A stretch of DNA of 64,000 bases from Klebsormidium nitens (taxonomy: Eukaryota; Streptophyta; Klebsormidiophyceae; Klebsormidiales; Klebsormidiaceae). This document shows, in pieces, positions 24,764 to 37,729 of the stretch. A program made the position numbers and the translations under genes. Numbering within the stretch: position 1 is the stretch's first letter; every line of letters starts with the position of its first letter. The DNA lies in the NCBI GenBank assembly GCA_000708835.1, contig DF237130.1, positions 96,994-160,993 of the forward strand. The letters run 5' to 3'. Under the pieces are notes generated by a model, which was not told the origin of the DNA, made no database searches, and was given only the letters and a program-made list of their open reading frames with translations.

Positions 24764-26066
24764 GCGCAAGGCAGGTCTAGAGCAGGTCTAGAACGGTGTA
24801 CTAGACAAAGGGTTTCTCGGCTCTGATTAGTGCTTCACGAATAGTTCAGTCGATGAGCAGACGGTATTGATTTCGAGGTGATTGTACATTCTGTGCTTCT
24901 ATCTGTAGGCATGTGGGAAGTAAGCTAGCAGTAGCCTAGCTTAAGGACTCACAGGGGATACGAAGCTGCGTGCTTGGCAGGCAGGCTAGCAATCGCTTGC
25001 AGGTTCAATTGGGGTTGATGGGATGGATCATAGCTCGCAGGATTATATAAAGTTTGTCAGTGTAGATTAGGCCCGTACATATATACACGTTAGAAGGAAG
25101 GAAGAAGCTTACTGCACCCATATATGTCTAGGGTGCAGTAGAATCATTATCGGAATTCAAACACTCTTAGTACCTCAGTGTATGGTACAGTACCGACATG
25201 GGCCAGTCACAACCCCTGTTCGGGCCACCAGGTTTCTTTTGGTAACATCTCCGTCTCTCTCTAGATAAACATCCAACCAAGCTTACGACACCGTTGGCTC
25301 TAGTACAGTAAGCAACATGGACATGCAACTCATGAGCGGCGCCCGCATTTCGACCTAGTTCGTTCTAGCTCCTATGACCGGCTAGGTCGGATGGAGAGTC
25401 GAGGTGTAATGTAGTCATCAACACATTGGATGCTAGTCATTTCATTTGCTCACACTATTCACTCAGCGTTCATCATTCATGACAATTTGCAAGCCCAGAA
25501 GAGAAGCATAGACAAGCCTGCCTTTACTGAAGACGCGGGTTCCTGAGTGTCCAGATTTCGATCAACTTCGTTCATGATCATGAATCATTGTTGGATGAGT
25601 AGACTCGATGAATAGACTCGACGAATAGATTCGCTATATCGTGGTACATAGTATACGTGCGAACAGGCCCGGCGGGGGCCGCGCGGCTCCGACGGCTCGC
25701 CGCGCCGCGGCCTCCGCGCCCGGGCGGCCGGGCAGCGGCCGCGTGACTTACGCGCGCCGCTGGCGGATTCGCGAAAGCGAAGTTTTGGCGCGAAAGATTC
25801 AAAACCATTTGCACGAGCAATTTGTGCAACAATTGTCAAGCAGGCGGCTGCATTGATTCATGCATGGTTTCGAATCCAGTCTCAGAGTGGCGTCTTCTAC
25901 GACTTGCGGCTGCACGGCCCGTTCGCAGCGCCTGCCCTGACAAGAAAATCAGTTGAACCCCTGATTTGCCATTGTTCTTAGCACTTCATCGCTGCAGGAT
26001 TGCCAGGAAGCCGCTTGTGCTGCCCGCTAGAGGGCGGCCTACCAGGAGGGACTCAACGTGTCGAGG
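24764..26066. other. Intergenic region upstream of MET1, with GC-rich patch and small repeats
   Basis: No gene is supported. The stretch holds a 14-bp perfect palindrome at 25571-25584, a 13-bp tandem repeat at 25597-25635, and a sharply GC-rich patch at about 25665-25790 full of CCGG, GGCC and CGCG words inside AT-richer DNA. The MET1 promoter and 5' UTR should lie at its right end. Confidence 0.5.
25597..25635. repeat. 13-bp tandem repeat, three units
   Basis: Three units, GAGTAGACTCGAT, GAATAGACTCGAC and GAATAGATTCGCT, lie head to tail with one to three differences between neighbours. They sit just left of a GC-rich patch. Confidence 0.8.
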
Positions 26067-29000
26067 ATGGCCCCAGGAATGCCTGGCCCAGACAATTACA
26101 GTGAGTGACTCCAGATACAAGTCTTCTTCGTATGAGTGTCCTCACTATTACATGGTTAGTCCGTGCTCTTGACATTGAGTTTCCTGGCAAGATGGGGTTG
26201 AAGTCTGCCCAGCAGCTCTGAAAGCCGAGAGTTCGAACTCATGCTGCCCTGACGAAGAACACAACTGTTGCATCTTGGCTGATCAAACGCCGACGTTGCC
26301 AGTGAAAGAGCCACAACAGTAGTGGTTCTTCTTTGGTGGTGCTCCTTTTCTACTCATAAGTCACATTCACATGCTGGCGGTTCTGTACTGCTCTGCATTT
26401 GTTTGCATGGTCATGACATTCAGCTTTTCTTAAGCTGTAGTCATCCATATCAAATGTGATCTGGCAAGTCACTAGGCGACTGTTGCTTTTGCAGCTCAAA
26501 CTGAAGCAGTGGTGACCAAGGCCATGGATGCTGCCCCTGCTGTGCCCCTCCGTCCTCGGCGGTCAGCCGCGCCTGCCAGCTTCAAGGAGGAGCGGGTAGA
26601 CCTGGGGGAGCGCTACGCCAAGGTGCGTGTGGTCAAGGAGGAGAACGCCGCGGATGAGGACAAGGCTGTCCTTGCAACCAGCAAAGATCTCCCCGGGCCT
26701 GTTGGAGAGCTGCCTCAGCGTCGGCTCCTGGATTTCCAGTTCCAGACTCAGGAGGGCAAGCCGCAGAGTCTAAGTGCAATAGACCGGGAGCCGCTCTTCA
26801 TCAGTGCGCTTGTGGTCCCTTTTACTGGCCCACTGGACAAGAAGCACGGAGTGCGCTGCGAGGGCTTCGGCGCTGTAATCGAGTGGAAGCTGGGGGGCGT
26901 CGGTGGCCCGTTGGCGGCCGGCGTGTGGGTGTTCACACAGACGGGAGCGTACCTGTGTGCCAAACCTGCGGGCACGTACAAGCGGCTGTTCACACCGTTT
27001 GAGGAGATGGCGGAGCTGTGTGCGGAGCTGTACCGTGGGCTGGTCAAGGCGCAGGGGGGGGACCCAGAGGCGAGCCTCGACGAGCTGCTGGCCAAGATTG
27101 CCAGGGAGACCAGCGGCAAGGCAGGGCGCCGCCTGACGCGCGACGCTTTTCTGAAGCACGGGGTGGCCCTTGTGGAGCAGCTCGCCAAGTTGGATAAGAA
27201 GGACAAGAAGGGCAAGGGCACCGCGCTGCTGTGGGAAGCGATGCCCGCGCTAGTGAGCTTGAAGGAGCAGGCGGTGCGCAGGGAAGCAGAGGCGGGGCTG
27301 CCCAGCGTGAATGTGAACGGGGGCATCGTGATCAAGGAGAGGGAGGAGGGAGCGGCGCCGGCGGAGCTGACAGAGGATGAGAAGCTGGCGAGGAAGCTCC
27401 AGGCAGAGGCCAACAAGGTGCCGGGGCAGCGCAGACGGGCAGCGCAGCCCAAGCAGAAGGTGGGCACTCACGGGTGCTGGCGCAGTGTCTGGCCACTTGG
27501 GGTTTCTTGGTTTTCTTGGGTGGTTATATCTTGCAACTCAAACATTGTGCTTCTTTTTCTTTCCTTTTCACGCTTCGTTGGAGCGGAATCACCTGCTGCA
27601 TTCGTCATCGAGCCGGCAAAAAGAGGCGCCGCTTGGGCGAATTGTCCACCATGGTGCCCAGACAATCTAGAAAAGGTTGTGTCAACCTTTCCTGAAAATC
27701 TCCTGACCTTGCCCGTGCATTTTGCAGGTGTACATCAAGATCAGTGAGGACGAGATTGCAGACGACTACCCCGAGCCCACCTTCTACAAGATGGAGGATG
27801 AGGAGATGGACGAGTACCTGCTCAACGAGGATGACATCACCTTACCAGAGCACCTCCCACGCAGGTGGGGACCCCCTGATTGCAACTGTTTGCCCTATTC
27901 TCGAGTGTCTCGGTGGAAATCTAGAGTTCTGAACTTGGCAGCCCAAGCTAGAATACATGCAACGCTTCTAAACTCCTTCCATCCATTCTGTCAACGAGTG
28001 AAACGCCAACATAGGCTCTGCAGTTGGCCTGGGATGGTGTGCAGGGCTTAGAGAAGTCAGGACAAATCCGGGTGAAGGAGGATCTAAATTGACAAATTTC
28101 TGCACTTCCTTCTTATTCTCCTGATTTCAGCGGGGGTTCTCGATTTCTATTCGGCAACGACGCCTGAAAGACTGTGCCACGTCTTCATTGCCCTGACCAG
28201 GACGTTTGCGCCCCTTTCCCCAGGATCCTGTCCGACTTTGTGTTCTACAACTCGGACCACCGCCTGATCCCACTCGAGGTACTCCCCATGCTGGCCAACG
28301 TGGAGACGGATGTTGAGATCTTTGGCTCCGGCCAAATGACCGAGGACGACGGGAACGCCGACTGGCAAGGGGAGGAGGCTGTCCTCGAAGTTGCTCCAGG
28401 CCCTGTCACCACTGCGGATGCTTCCGGAAGTGGCGCCGGCAGCTCAGCAGCCGGTGCCTCCTCTTCTGGCGGGGCCTCTTCCTCTGCTGGGGCCGGCTCT
28501 TCCTCTGGCGCGGGGGGTTCTTCCGCCAGCGGAAGCGCCCCCTCAGAGAAGGAGGGCATCCGGCTGTACCTGGGCGCGGTGAAGGAGTGGATGATCGAGT
28601 TTGGCGCGGGCATGCTGTTCCTGTCCATTCGCACGGACGGTGCCTGGTATCGGCTCAGCCAGCCCTCACCGCAGTATGAGCGCTGGTACCAGCCCGTGCT
28701 CAAGACGGCACGCCTAGCGGTGAGGCAGCGCCACACAGTGGTCGTTGGTTGTTAACAAGGGTTCGTAGAGGATAAACGTGCTAGTTTAGCCTGGAACAAT
28801 TCCATGCTTTCGGTTTTCAGGCATGGAGGTGCCCGATGTTGATCAAAGTTAGCACCTTTTCCGATACAAGCAGCACAGAGGACTGTCCGGGAGCAGGAAC
28901 TTGGTTCCGAAGCAGGGGAAAACAACACCCACGCAGTAACCAGGATGGATATAAAACCCTTGACTTTTTTCACTGAATTCTGGAAAAGGGGGCAGAGACG

Positions 29001-32000
29001 TCACCAACACTATCTTCAAGGTCGAGTGCCGCAAAGTTGTGTTTTGCCATGAGAAAACCCTAAGTATCATCTCATCTGCTTCGCTGCAGATCAAGATCAT
29101 CACCATGCTCAAGGCGGAGTCGCGCGTCTCCCGCCTGTGCTTCGCTGACGTGATCAAGCGGCTGGCGGAGCAGCCGGCGGAGGCGCCGACGTTTGTGTCG
29201 AGCAAGCTGGGCGCAGTGGAGAAGTACTGCGTCGTTCACGGGCAGATCATTTTGCAGCAGCTCCGCGAGTACCCTGACAAGCTCATCCAGCAGAGCGCGT
29301 TTGGGGCCGGCCTCGTGGCCAAGATGGAGGCGCGCCAGCATACGAAGCTCGCGCTGTCCAAGAAGAAACTCAAGGTGGGGTGCCAGTTGAAAGGCAGATG
29401 ATGTCGGTAACTAAATTGAAGCAGACGGAATTACGCTTTCGCTGGGAACAAACGGGTCGAAGAACTGATTACGGCTACTTGGAGATTCAAGGGCAGCTAC
29501 GAGCTTGTATCGTGTAGTAAGTTGGTTTCTAGTCTTGGGCTAACTCTTTGAGGTTAGAAGCCCATCTGAACGGAAACAAGTTTTGGGCTCTTCCAACTCA
29601 AGGGCATTTTGGAAGCTGAACCGCACTTTCGGCACTTACAGCGGAACGAAAGCAGAGTAAGTCTTATCGAATGCCTCTCGAAAGCCGGCCAGGCTGTCCT
29701 TGCGGCATATCGTATGTTCCTCCGGCAGCCCCTCACCGGCTCCGCTTCTTCCACAGGTGCTGCGTGGTCGCAACCGCAACCCGAGCGCCAACAACCGGCC
29801 GGACGCCACTAAACGACGACCAATGCGCGCCACGACGACGGAGCTGGTGCACCGCATCTGGGCCGGCTTCTACGCGGAGAAAGCCGCGGAGGAGGCGCGG
29901 GGCGCGGCCGCGGAGGGCGGCGCTGACGAGGAGATCCGCGAGGTGGAGGACGTGGAAAACGAGGAGCAGGAAGAGGAGACGGTGCTGGCCGGGGATAGCG
30001 GCCGCAGGCGCGGGCTGCAGTCGCCGCTGGGGAAACGGAAGGCGGCGGTCAAGGTGGAGTGGGCGGGAAAACCGATTGGCACGGGGGAGAAGAACTGTGC
30101 GCTGTATGCTGCGGCTGTCGTGGGCGGGAACGAGGTGCGCGTGGGGGCTGCGGTGGCGATTGGCGAAGAGGGGGCCGGCGGGGACGTGTTGCCGGATATC
30201 GTGGTGGTGCAGTATTTGTACGAGGGCCGGCGCGGCGAGAAGATGCTGCACGGGCGCTCGCTCGAGAGGGGCGCCGACACCGTGCTGGGAAATGCGGCCA
30301 ACGAGAGGGAGCTCTTTCTGGTGGACAGGTAAGGCGCCGCCTGCACTGGTCGCCTGCATCGTAACTCGTCACGGACTTCTGCTTGTCTGTAAGTGGTTCG
30401 GAATGAGAGCAAGATTTGTCGCTCTTGGGACGGGTTCCGCTTTTCAGTCTGCATTTGATGTCTTTTCAAAAGGATTTGGCCTTCTCTCTGTCGAGTCTCT
30501 TAATAGCTGAGTCTCCTGGTCCGGTTTGGACCTTGTTGGGTTTTCTGTATGCTTCCGCTTTGCTTCGCTTCGTCTCAGTCTCTCCCTTCAAAAGGCTGTC
30601 TTCCCCCATCTGTTTGTGACTCTTCTGTTTTGCGTCTGCTCCTGCTGTGAATCTTTCTTTTCTATTTGCCTTTCGTCACTGGTCATTTATACGATGAAAT
30701 CCTGCCTACTTAAAAGTTCGAAGTCTTTCTCGTGTTGGGCTCTTGCAATAGAAAAAGAATCACACTTCCGAACACATCGTTTTAGCCTATCACGTCTCGT
30801 GCAACAGCATCTTCTGACTCCTCGAGGTCAATTCCCGCTCCTATACGCACTGGCGGTCCCTTCTTAATCAGTTGCCGATCTCCTTCCGCCCTGCCAGGTG
30901 CGTGGACGTCGCCCTAGAGACGGTGCTGGAGCCCGTGGTGGCCACCCGGCGAGTGCGCCCCTTTTCGTACCTGGACCGCAAGGAAAACGCCGCGCTCGAC
31001 CAGGCGGACGCGGAGCGCGCGCGCGTGCGCAAGGAGGCGGGGGAGCCGACCGAGTACTTTTACCGGGCGCTGTACAAGCCGGAGATGGGCGCGTTTGTGG
31101 CGCTGCCGGACGATGACGAGGAGAATGAGCGGGCCAGGACGGGCGAGTGCCCCGTGTGCGACGAGGAGCGGCGCGAAGCGGAGAGGCTCGCCACGGTCGT
31201 GCTACCAGACGGAAAGGTCAGAGGGATGATCCTTCGAGCGGTTGGATCTCATCTTGAGCTCATTGCGATCCGTCCTGTGCTCTCATTCGAGCGGCCTGCC
31301 GAAATGTTATTTTCCGTAGTTAGCGGAAGATTTGGAATGACTGGGAGGACCAAACTTTGAGGGAGTTCTGTTTGGCCAGCACTGCCCCATGCCACTTCGC
31401 CTCACATGATTCGTCTCTCGAGGAGCGATTATCGGCTCAAGCATCCCCTTATTCTACGATTGTAAACCACCAGACCGTGCTCCATTCCGCGAGAAGTCAG
31501 ACAGCCCATTCCTCCGGCCCGCTTTACAAAGCAACTGCGAGAGAGAATTTGCAATTTCCGCCGATTCTAATCCACTCCGCACTTTGCTACTTACCAGAGA
31601 CGGTCCAATCGTGCTATTAAACGGCGACAGTCCCCTCGTGCAGGGTTTCCGGCACGGCGGCATCAGCTACTGCGTGGGCGACTTTTGTTACCTGGCCCCC
31701 GCCACGCTCCCTGACTCGGCCGCCTCCGATGACGACGACGACGCTGACGTCATCTCCCACAAGGGCAGCCGCAACGTGGGCATCCGCCCGTTTCAGGTGG
31801 CGCGCCTCGAGGGGGTCGCGGCCGCGGCGGGCCGCAAGGGCGAGCCGCGGGCGCCCGGCAAACTGCGCGTGCGGCGCTTCCTGCGAGCGGAGGACACGGG
31901 CATGGCGCCGGAGGAGGTCTACCGCCACGATACCAAAGAGGTGCGCCGCCGCCGCTCTAACAGCACTGTGTGAATGTGCACTTTTCGGACTGGTCACACG

Positions 32001-35000
32001 GGGATCTGGAAGCATGAACGCGTCGAGCGTCTCGGTCTTGTCCTGCTTCGCTTGGTCGGTGCCCATAGGCTGCGAGCTATTGATGTAAAATATTCTGAGC
32101 TGAGCATCAGCTTTTCTGACCTATGGTATCGCAGTAGGATTTCTCGACGAATTTGCATTGCCTGATCGCACATCTAGGAAGCATGCGGTACAAGCGTGCG
32201 GATGCCAAAGACCGAGAGTCCAAGTCAATCAACAGCAATCTGCTTCGAAGCGCTACCAATCTGAACAACAATATGCAGCAACGATCGTCGAGACAAGATC
32301 CACATGGCTTTGTCTCCAGGCAGATTTTGGAGCACATGTCTTGCGTGAACTTTAGCCTACTCCCCCCATTCGGTGCGCAGGTGGTGTACAGCGAGGTGGT
32401 CCGCTCGGTGGACGTGTCGTCCGTGGTGGGCCGCTGCGAAGTGAGGCGGCCGAGTGAAATAGGCGACCTGGCGGCGTACCACGAGCGGGACAACACTTTC
32501 GTGTGCGTGGCCAAGTGGGACGCCAAGGCACGAGCCAAGAAACAGGTGCGCATCCGCCAATTACCGCCCGGCAAAGGCCGCTAAGACATTCGGGGGTCTG
32601 CCTACAGGAGGCTCGCATGTCTTTCAAACATGGCGGCCCTGCAATGCTTTCAGCATGATGGGGCTGAAGTAAAACGTACTTTCGCCCGTGCCAATCAGAG
32701 GCCTGATGATGAATCAAGGTGGTGTGCCAAGAACTTTTCATATCGCGCTTCGCTGACCATTCTTCGTCTGCCAGAGGGTCCGTCGATTGTAGCTTGCAAA
32801 GACCCTCTCGGTCTGGGCTGCCACTGGCCTTCGCTTGAACTGATCTCGTATTATGCTGCTTGAATGAGCCCTGACCGCTGAGGGCCTAACTGTGCAGCTC
32901 GACGCTGACATAATCCTGGGGGGAACGGAGCCGATGGAGACGTGCGAGGCGCCGGCGCGCGCGCGGGCGGCTGCGAAGGGCAAGGGCAAGGCGGTGGAAG
33001 GGGCAGAGGACATGGACACGGAGGGGCAGAGCGGGGACGACGGCAAGCTGGCCACGCTGGATATCTTTGCCGGCTGCGGCGGACTATCGGAAGGACTGCA
33101 ACAGTCAGGTGGGCCGCCCAGAGGCTTCGAAGCCCTTGCACCTGGCCGGGGAACCTCGATTCTTTTCTTCGGGACTGTTTGCGTTTGTAGCGAGAAGGGC
33201 AAGTAAGCCCTTCACCGCGGTGGTTTGAGGACAATCTATACTTCAAACCAGCCTTAAACAATGGGAGTACAGTACTCGGTACTCGGTACTCGGTACTCGG
33301 GACTCGGTACTCGGCCTGCAACTTCAAGTAAGGACACACAGCCCGGCCGCTTTCGCGCGTGACCTGCCTCACTGCACTGGACTTCCGTGGCGGCCAGCCT
33401 GCCCTGGTGCCAAGGCGACCCGTGTCGCTCGTTTCGCTTTGACTATCAGGATGCTCACTTTCTGCCAAGGCCGCTCACGTGAGTTTTTGTGGTTGGTGTG
33501 CAGGCGTGTCCCGCACGCGGTGGGCCATCGAGTATGAGCAGCCCGCGGCGGACGCCTTCAAGCTGAACCACCCCGACGCAGAAGTGTTCTGCGAAAATTG
33601 CAACGTCGTGCTGCGGTAAGCGCGCGGTCTCAGCCCGTTGCTTTCAGGCCCCTGTTCTGGCGCGGTCCTTGAACCGGACAAGGATTGCACCGGGGAGGGG
33701 AGCTCCTGGGAAACATTTTGTCAACTAATATGCTGCGAATTGCTTCGAGAAGATATGTTTAGTGACATGAGATAGATGTGTCTAGCTTTCCAACGTCCTC
33801 CGTCCGACGCCCGAGCACAGCTGCCACACTTGCTCACCTGCAAACCCTGCCCGCTTGCAGGGCGGCCATGGAGGAAGGCGGCGACGCGGCGGGCTGCAAG
33901 AGCACCCCGGAAGCAGAGGAGGGCGCCGCGGCTTTCGACGCCGACAAGCGTGCCAGGCTGCCCCGCCCCGGCCAGGTCGACTTTATCAACGGGGGCCCGC
34001 CCTGCCAGGTGAACACGCCTCCCTGCTGCTTGCATTATTGACAGATTTCCAATTTTGCTTTCCTTCCCTTCGATTGGGATTCGTTCTCAAGTCTACAGTA
34101 AGCAGCATTAGACAGCCTGCACACAAACTTGCATGGCAGACAACGTCATGCCGGAAACGCCGACTTCTGCTTTCGGAAGAACTGCTTGCTGAAAACGTGT
34201 GTTGTCGCCATAGAAAGATTCTGCTCAACACCTTGGAATATGTCCTATCTCCGCTGCATTCCTCATCTAGCCAAACACTATACGGCGAGCTATCTTTTGA
34301 GTACAATGTAACCGAAGCTGACAGTTTTATATCAACTGAGCCCTCTGAATCTGACGTGGCATGCCCGTGTTGTTGGCAGGGCTTCTCCGGCATGAACCGG
34401 TTCAACACGGGGGCGTGGAGCAAGGTGCAGTGCGAGATGATCCTGGCGTTTTTGTCTTTCGCGGACTACTTCCGGCCGCGCTTCTTCCTGCTGGAGAACG
34501 TGCGCAACTTCGTCTCCTTCAACAAGGGCCAGACCTTCCGCCTCACGCTCGCCTCGCTCCTCGAAATGGGATATCAGGTGACCGCCCGCACGCACAGCTT
34601 GTGAAGCAAGTGGCCGCAGGAACTTTGGATAGCAGCCATAGCAGCCAGAGGGGCAACGCGTCGCGACTCCTTTGGGCTTGCCACATGAGACCCTGGCATG
34701 GGAAATGCAGTATCGCAACATAAGCTGGACAGAACAAAAAGTCGTTGACAACCCTCCTACCATGCTGGAGCTGCTTTTGGTCAGGCAGTTACTCCTAGGG
34801 TGTGCTCTTTCGTTGACTTTAAGTCCAAGCGCAGTGCGAGAATTCCTTGAGCCGCTTTCAAGTCCGGCAACGGCTTGAGCGGTGCTGCCGGGTGGGTGCA
34901 GGTCCGCTTCGGCGTGCTGCAGGCGGGCAACTACGGCGTGTCGCAGTCGCGCAAGCGCGCCTTCATCTGGGCGGCCGCGCCGGGCGAGGTCCTCCCCGAG

Positions 35001-37300
35001 TGGCCCGAGCCCAGCCACGTCTTCCTCTCCGCGCAGCTCAAGGTCACGCTCCCAGGTAAAGCCGCGCACCGCCCCGCCAACGGGCGCAGCAGAAACAGCC
35101 CGAGCTGCGGCCCTCCGGGAGTGGCTAGACTGGCCTGCACGCACGCCCGGTGTATTAGTTTGCAAAGTGCATTGCGTTCCTTCAGCCGGTTTTATAGTCT
35201 GGAGGGTATTCTCGTAAAACCTTCACGATTCCGAAAAGTGTCCTTCCGAAAAAGTCTCCTAAGCAAATCGAGTTCTCCTGCCGCTCCACTTGAACATTCT
35301 GAGCCGGCTGTAGCAACAAGTGACAGGAGACAACGCTGATTTCAGCAAAATGGTTCTTTCAAAATCAAAAGCATTCAGAATCTGAGAACGAAAGAGGTGG
35401 TCATATATTCGTATATTCGTTTCAACTGGTCCGCTCTGTTAAGTCAGATCAAGCGACCCTTGTTAGTCTCCCATTTGTCATCGTCGCTGAATCCGATGTT
35501 CCAACCCGTGCAGGCGGCATCCAGTACGCGGCTGTCCGGGACGGCCGCGAGGGCGCGCCCCTGCGCAGCGTGACGGTGCGCGACACCATCGGGGACCTGC
35601 CGCCCGTGACCAACGGCGCAGCGCAGGAGGACATCCCGGTGAGCCACTCGCCCGACTCTGCCTCGAGCGTTGCGCCTACAGAAAGCCGGCGTCTACAATG
35701 TCGCTGCAACATTTGCCAATACGACTCTTCTCGCAGGCTTCGGAAAGGGTTGTCCGGCCTTAATCCTTGTTTACGGTTATCTCTTGAATTAATCTGAGGC
35801 AAGGAACGTAAGCGGCAGCGGTCACCCAGGAAGCAATGCTGTGCTGTTTTTGTGTAGCGAATCCGAAGCAAGCCCGTCATCCTTTTCGAGTCCTCTCAGG
35901 AGCTGAGGTGTGATTCTGTGCCTCTGGTGCAGTACGGGGAGGCTCCCGTGTCGACGTTCCAGCGTGCCATCCGCGGTGACGAAACGCGGCTGGTGGACCA
36001 CATCGCGAAGGAGATGAACGAGCTCAACCTGCTGCGCTGCCAGCACGTGCCGCGCGAAACCGCCGGCGCCGACTGGCGCGTCCTCAAAACCCTACCCACC
36101 GAAGTTCGCATGGTGAGTGCAGGAAGGAACGCGCCGGCAGGGCGCCCCAAGAAACCGCATAGCAGGAGGCCGCGAGGGCGGCTGCTATATGGAGATACGG
36201 AGGTCTTAACTTCGGACTAGTCCCTCTCCAGTTGTCTTGGACCGCCGCAGGGAAAGAGTGCTAAGCTCAGGCAACGATGAGGCGGCCGTTAAGCCCGTTT
36301 CTTCGCATTCTGAGCCTGCCCAAGCGTCTGGTCTGCTGAGGGCACTGAATTGAAAGTTGCAGGCATGCCTCGCTTTTCAAAGTCTTGTTTCCTGCCCGCT
36401 CGCCTGCTTTTGCTCACGGCGCGTGCGGGTGCGCGGTGCAGGTGACGCTGAGCAACGGGCAGGTGGAGGACCTGGTGCCGTGGTGTTTGCCCAACACGGC
36501 GGAGCGGCACAACGAGTGGAAGGGCCTCTTCGGACGGCTGGACTGGAACGGCAACTTCCCGACGTCCGTCACCGACCCGCAGCCCATGGGCAAAGTGGGC
36601 ATGTGCTTCCACCCCTACCAGGACCGCATCGTCACAGTGCGCGAGTGCGCGCGCTCCCAGGTCAGGCCCACGCGAAGTCGGCCGCTTAAGTGCCTGGAAG
36701 GAGCCGTAATCTGTTGAATTTCTTAGTAGAAACAGTGCACCGTGCCAGCTGCACCGATGTCAATCTTACCGCACGTGGGCGGCCACTCTGGCAACGACGT
36801 CGGCGTGACTGAATTTTGGTTACAGCGAAGGCGACCAAAGCAAACCTGCTCGAGGCTAACTCTTGTCGCGAGCAGCTGTCTGCTCCGCTGTTCAAGCAGA
36901 ACTGCAAACCGCGCAAAGCTTATCCCTGATTCGAATCACTGGTCCAAGTCACTGACACGAGGCGCATCATTTCGTTCTCGACTGATTTGCGTCTCCTATG
37001 CTTTCTTGAAAGGTGAAGCGGCTCAGACCAGGCTTTCCATCCAGTTCCTCGTCTTTGCCTTCTGCTTGAGATCCTGTTTGACGTTTGACTCTGGTTGCTG
37101 TGGATCGGATTCGGAGTCGTGCTCTTCTCTGTTGAGATGCCTGACATGTTTTCTCTGCACAGGGTTTCCCGGATCGGTACCGGTTTAGCGGAACGATCCA
37201 GGCCAAGCATCGGCAGATTGGGAACGCTGTGCCGCCTCCCCTGGCCAAGGCACTGGGCAAGAAGCTCAAGGAGGCCGTCGAGAAGGCAAACGGATACTGA
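26067..37300 (+). CDS. MET1: DNA (cytosine-5)-methyltransferase 1, plant MET1 type
   Basis: Eighteen exons: 26067-26100, 26495-27459, 27728-27864, 28224-28719, 29090-29374, 29757-30328, 30898-31216, 31644-31940, 32381-32545, 32898-33108, 33504-33615, 33861-34008, 34380-34577, 34902-35055, 35514-35638, 35933-36112, 36442-36660 and 37163-37300. Every phase matches and the product is 1584 residues, close to plant MET1. It copies CG methylation after replication. Domains are RFD1 (about 86-240), RFD2 (about 375-640, split by a Ser/Gly/Ala-rich insert), BAH1 (about 740-870) and BAH2 (about 937-1080). The C-terminal methyltransferase has motif [13 protein letters not shown], motif IV GGPPCQ (catalytic Cys about 1246), motif VI ENV, motif [12 protein letters not shown], and motif X with [15 protein letters not shown]. 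No CXXC finger is present, as in plants. The 34-nt first exon was assigned from its phase-1 GTGAGT donor, because exon 2 coding clearly opens mid-codon; it is the least certain part. Confidence 0.96.
33272..33313. repeat. Heptamer tandem repeat, six units
   Basis: The unit GTACTCG is repeated four times, then GGACTCG, then GTACTCG again. It lies in MET1 intron 10 between methyltransferase motif I and the next exon. It is a minisatellite likely to vary in length between strains. Confidence 0.9.
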
Positions 37301-37653
37301 AGATTATTCTCATGACGTGCAGCCGAGACTGCTATCGAGTTGTTCCAACGTCTCAAACGAGTTGTACTTAGCTAGACGCGGCCTGTTGAGGACACCGATT
37401 GTAACTCGTTATCAGCCTTATCCAACGTGTTATTAGGTGACCGCTTGCCATCGCATAGACAAAGCTACTGGAGCAGTGGGTCGACCACTACTAAATGCAG
37501 GCTTGCCTCATTGATTTGCTGAGCAAAGTCACAATTGGAAGACAGAATCACATTGTTCGTTTGTGCGCGTTTAATATTGCGGGTACAGTGACTCAACGTG
37601 ACCAAGCCATGCAAGCCTGGCCACCTTTGTTACGAGCTTGAATTTGAAGTATG

Positions 37654-37678
37654 AAATTTCATGCGCAGCATGAAATTT
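37654..37678. repeat. Perfect AT-rich inverted repeat
   Basis: AAATTTCATGC (37654-37664) pairs exactly with GCATGAAATTT (37668-37678) over the loop GCA. It sits 18 bp left of the GC-rich hairpin. Confidence 0.85.
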
Positions 37679-37696
37679 AACCCAGCCTGCGCGCGG

Positions 37697-37729
37697 GCCG
37701 TGCCAGGCCGGACCCAGGCCTGGCACGGC
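37697..37729. repeat. Perfect GC-rich inverted repeat
   Basis: The arm GCCGTGCCAGGCC (37697-37709) pairs exactly with GGCCTGGCACGGC (37717-37729) over a 7-base loop. It lies about 400 bp past the MET1 stop, too far to be confident that it is a transcript 3'-end signal. Confidence 0.85.
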
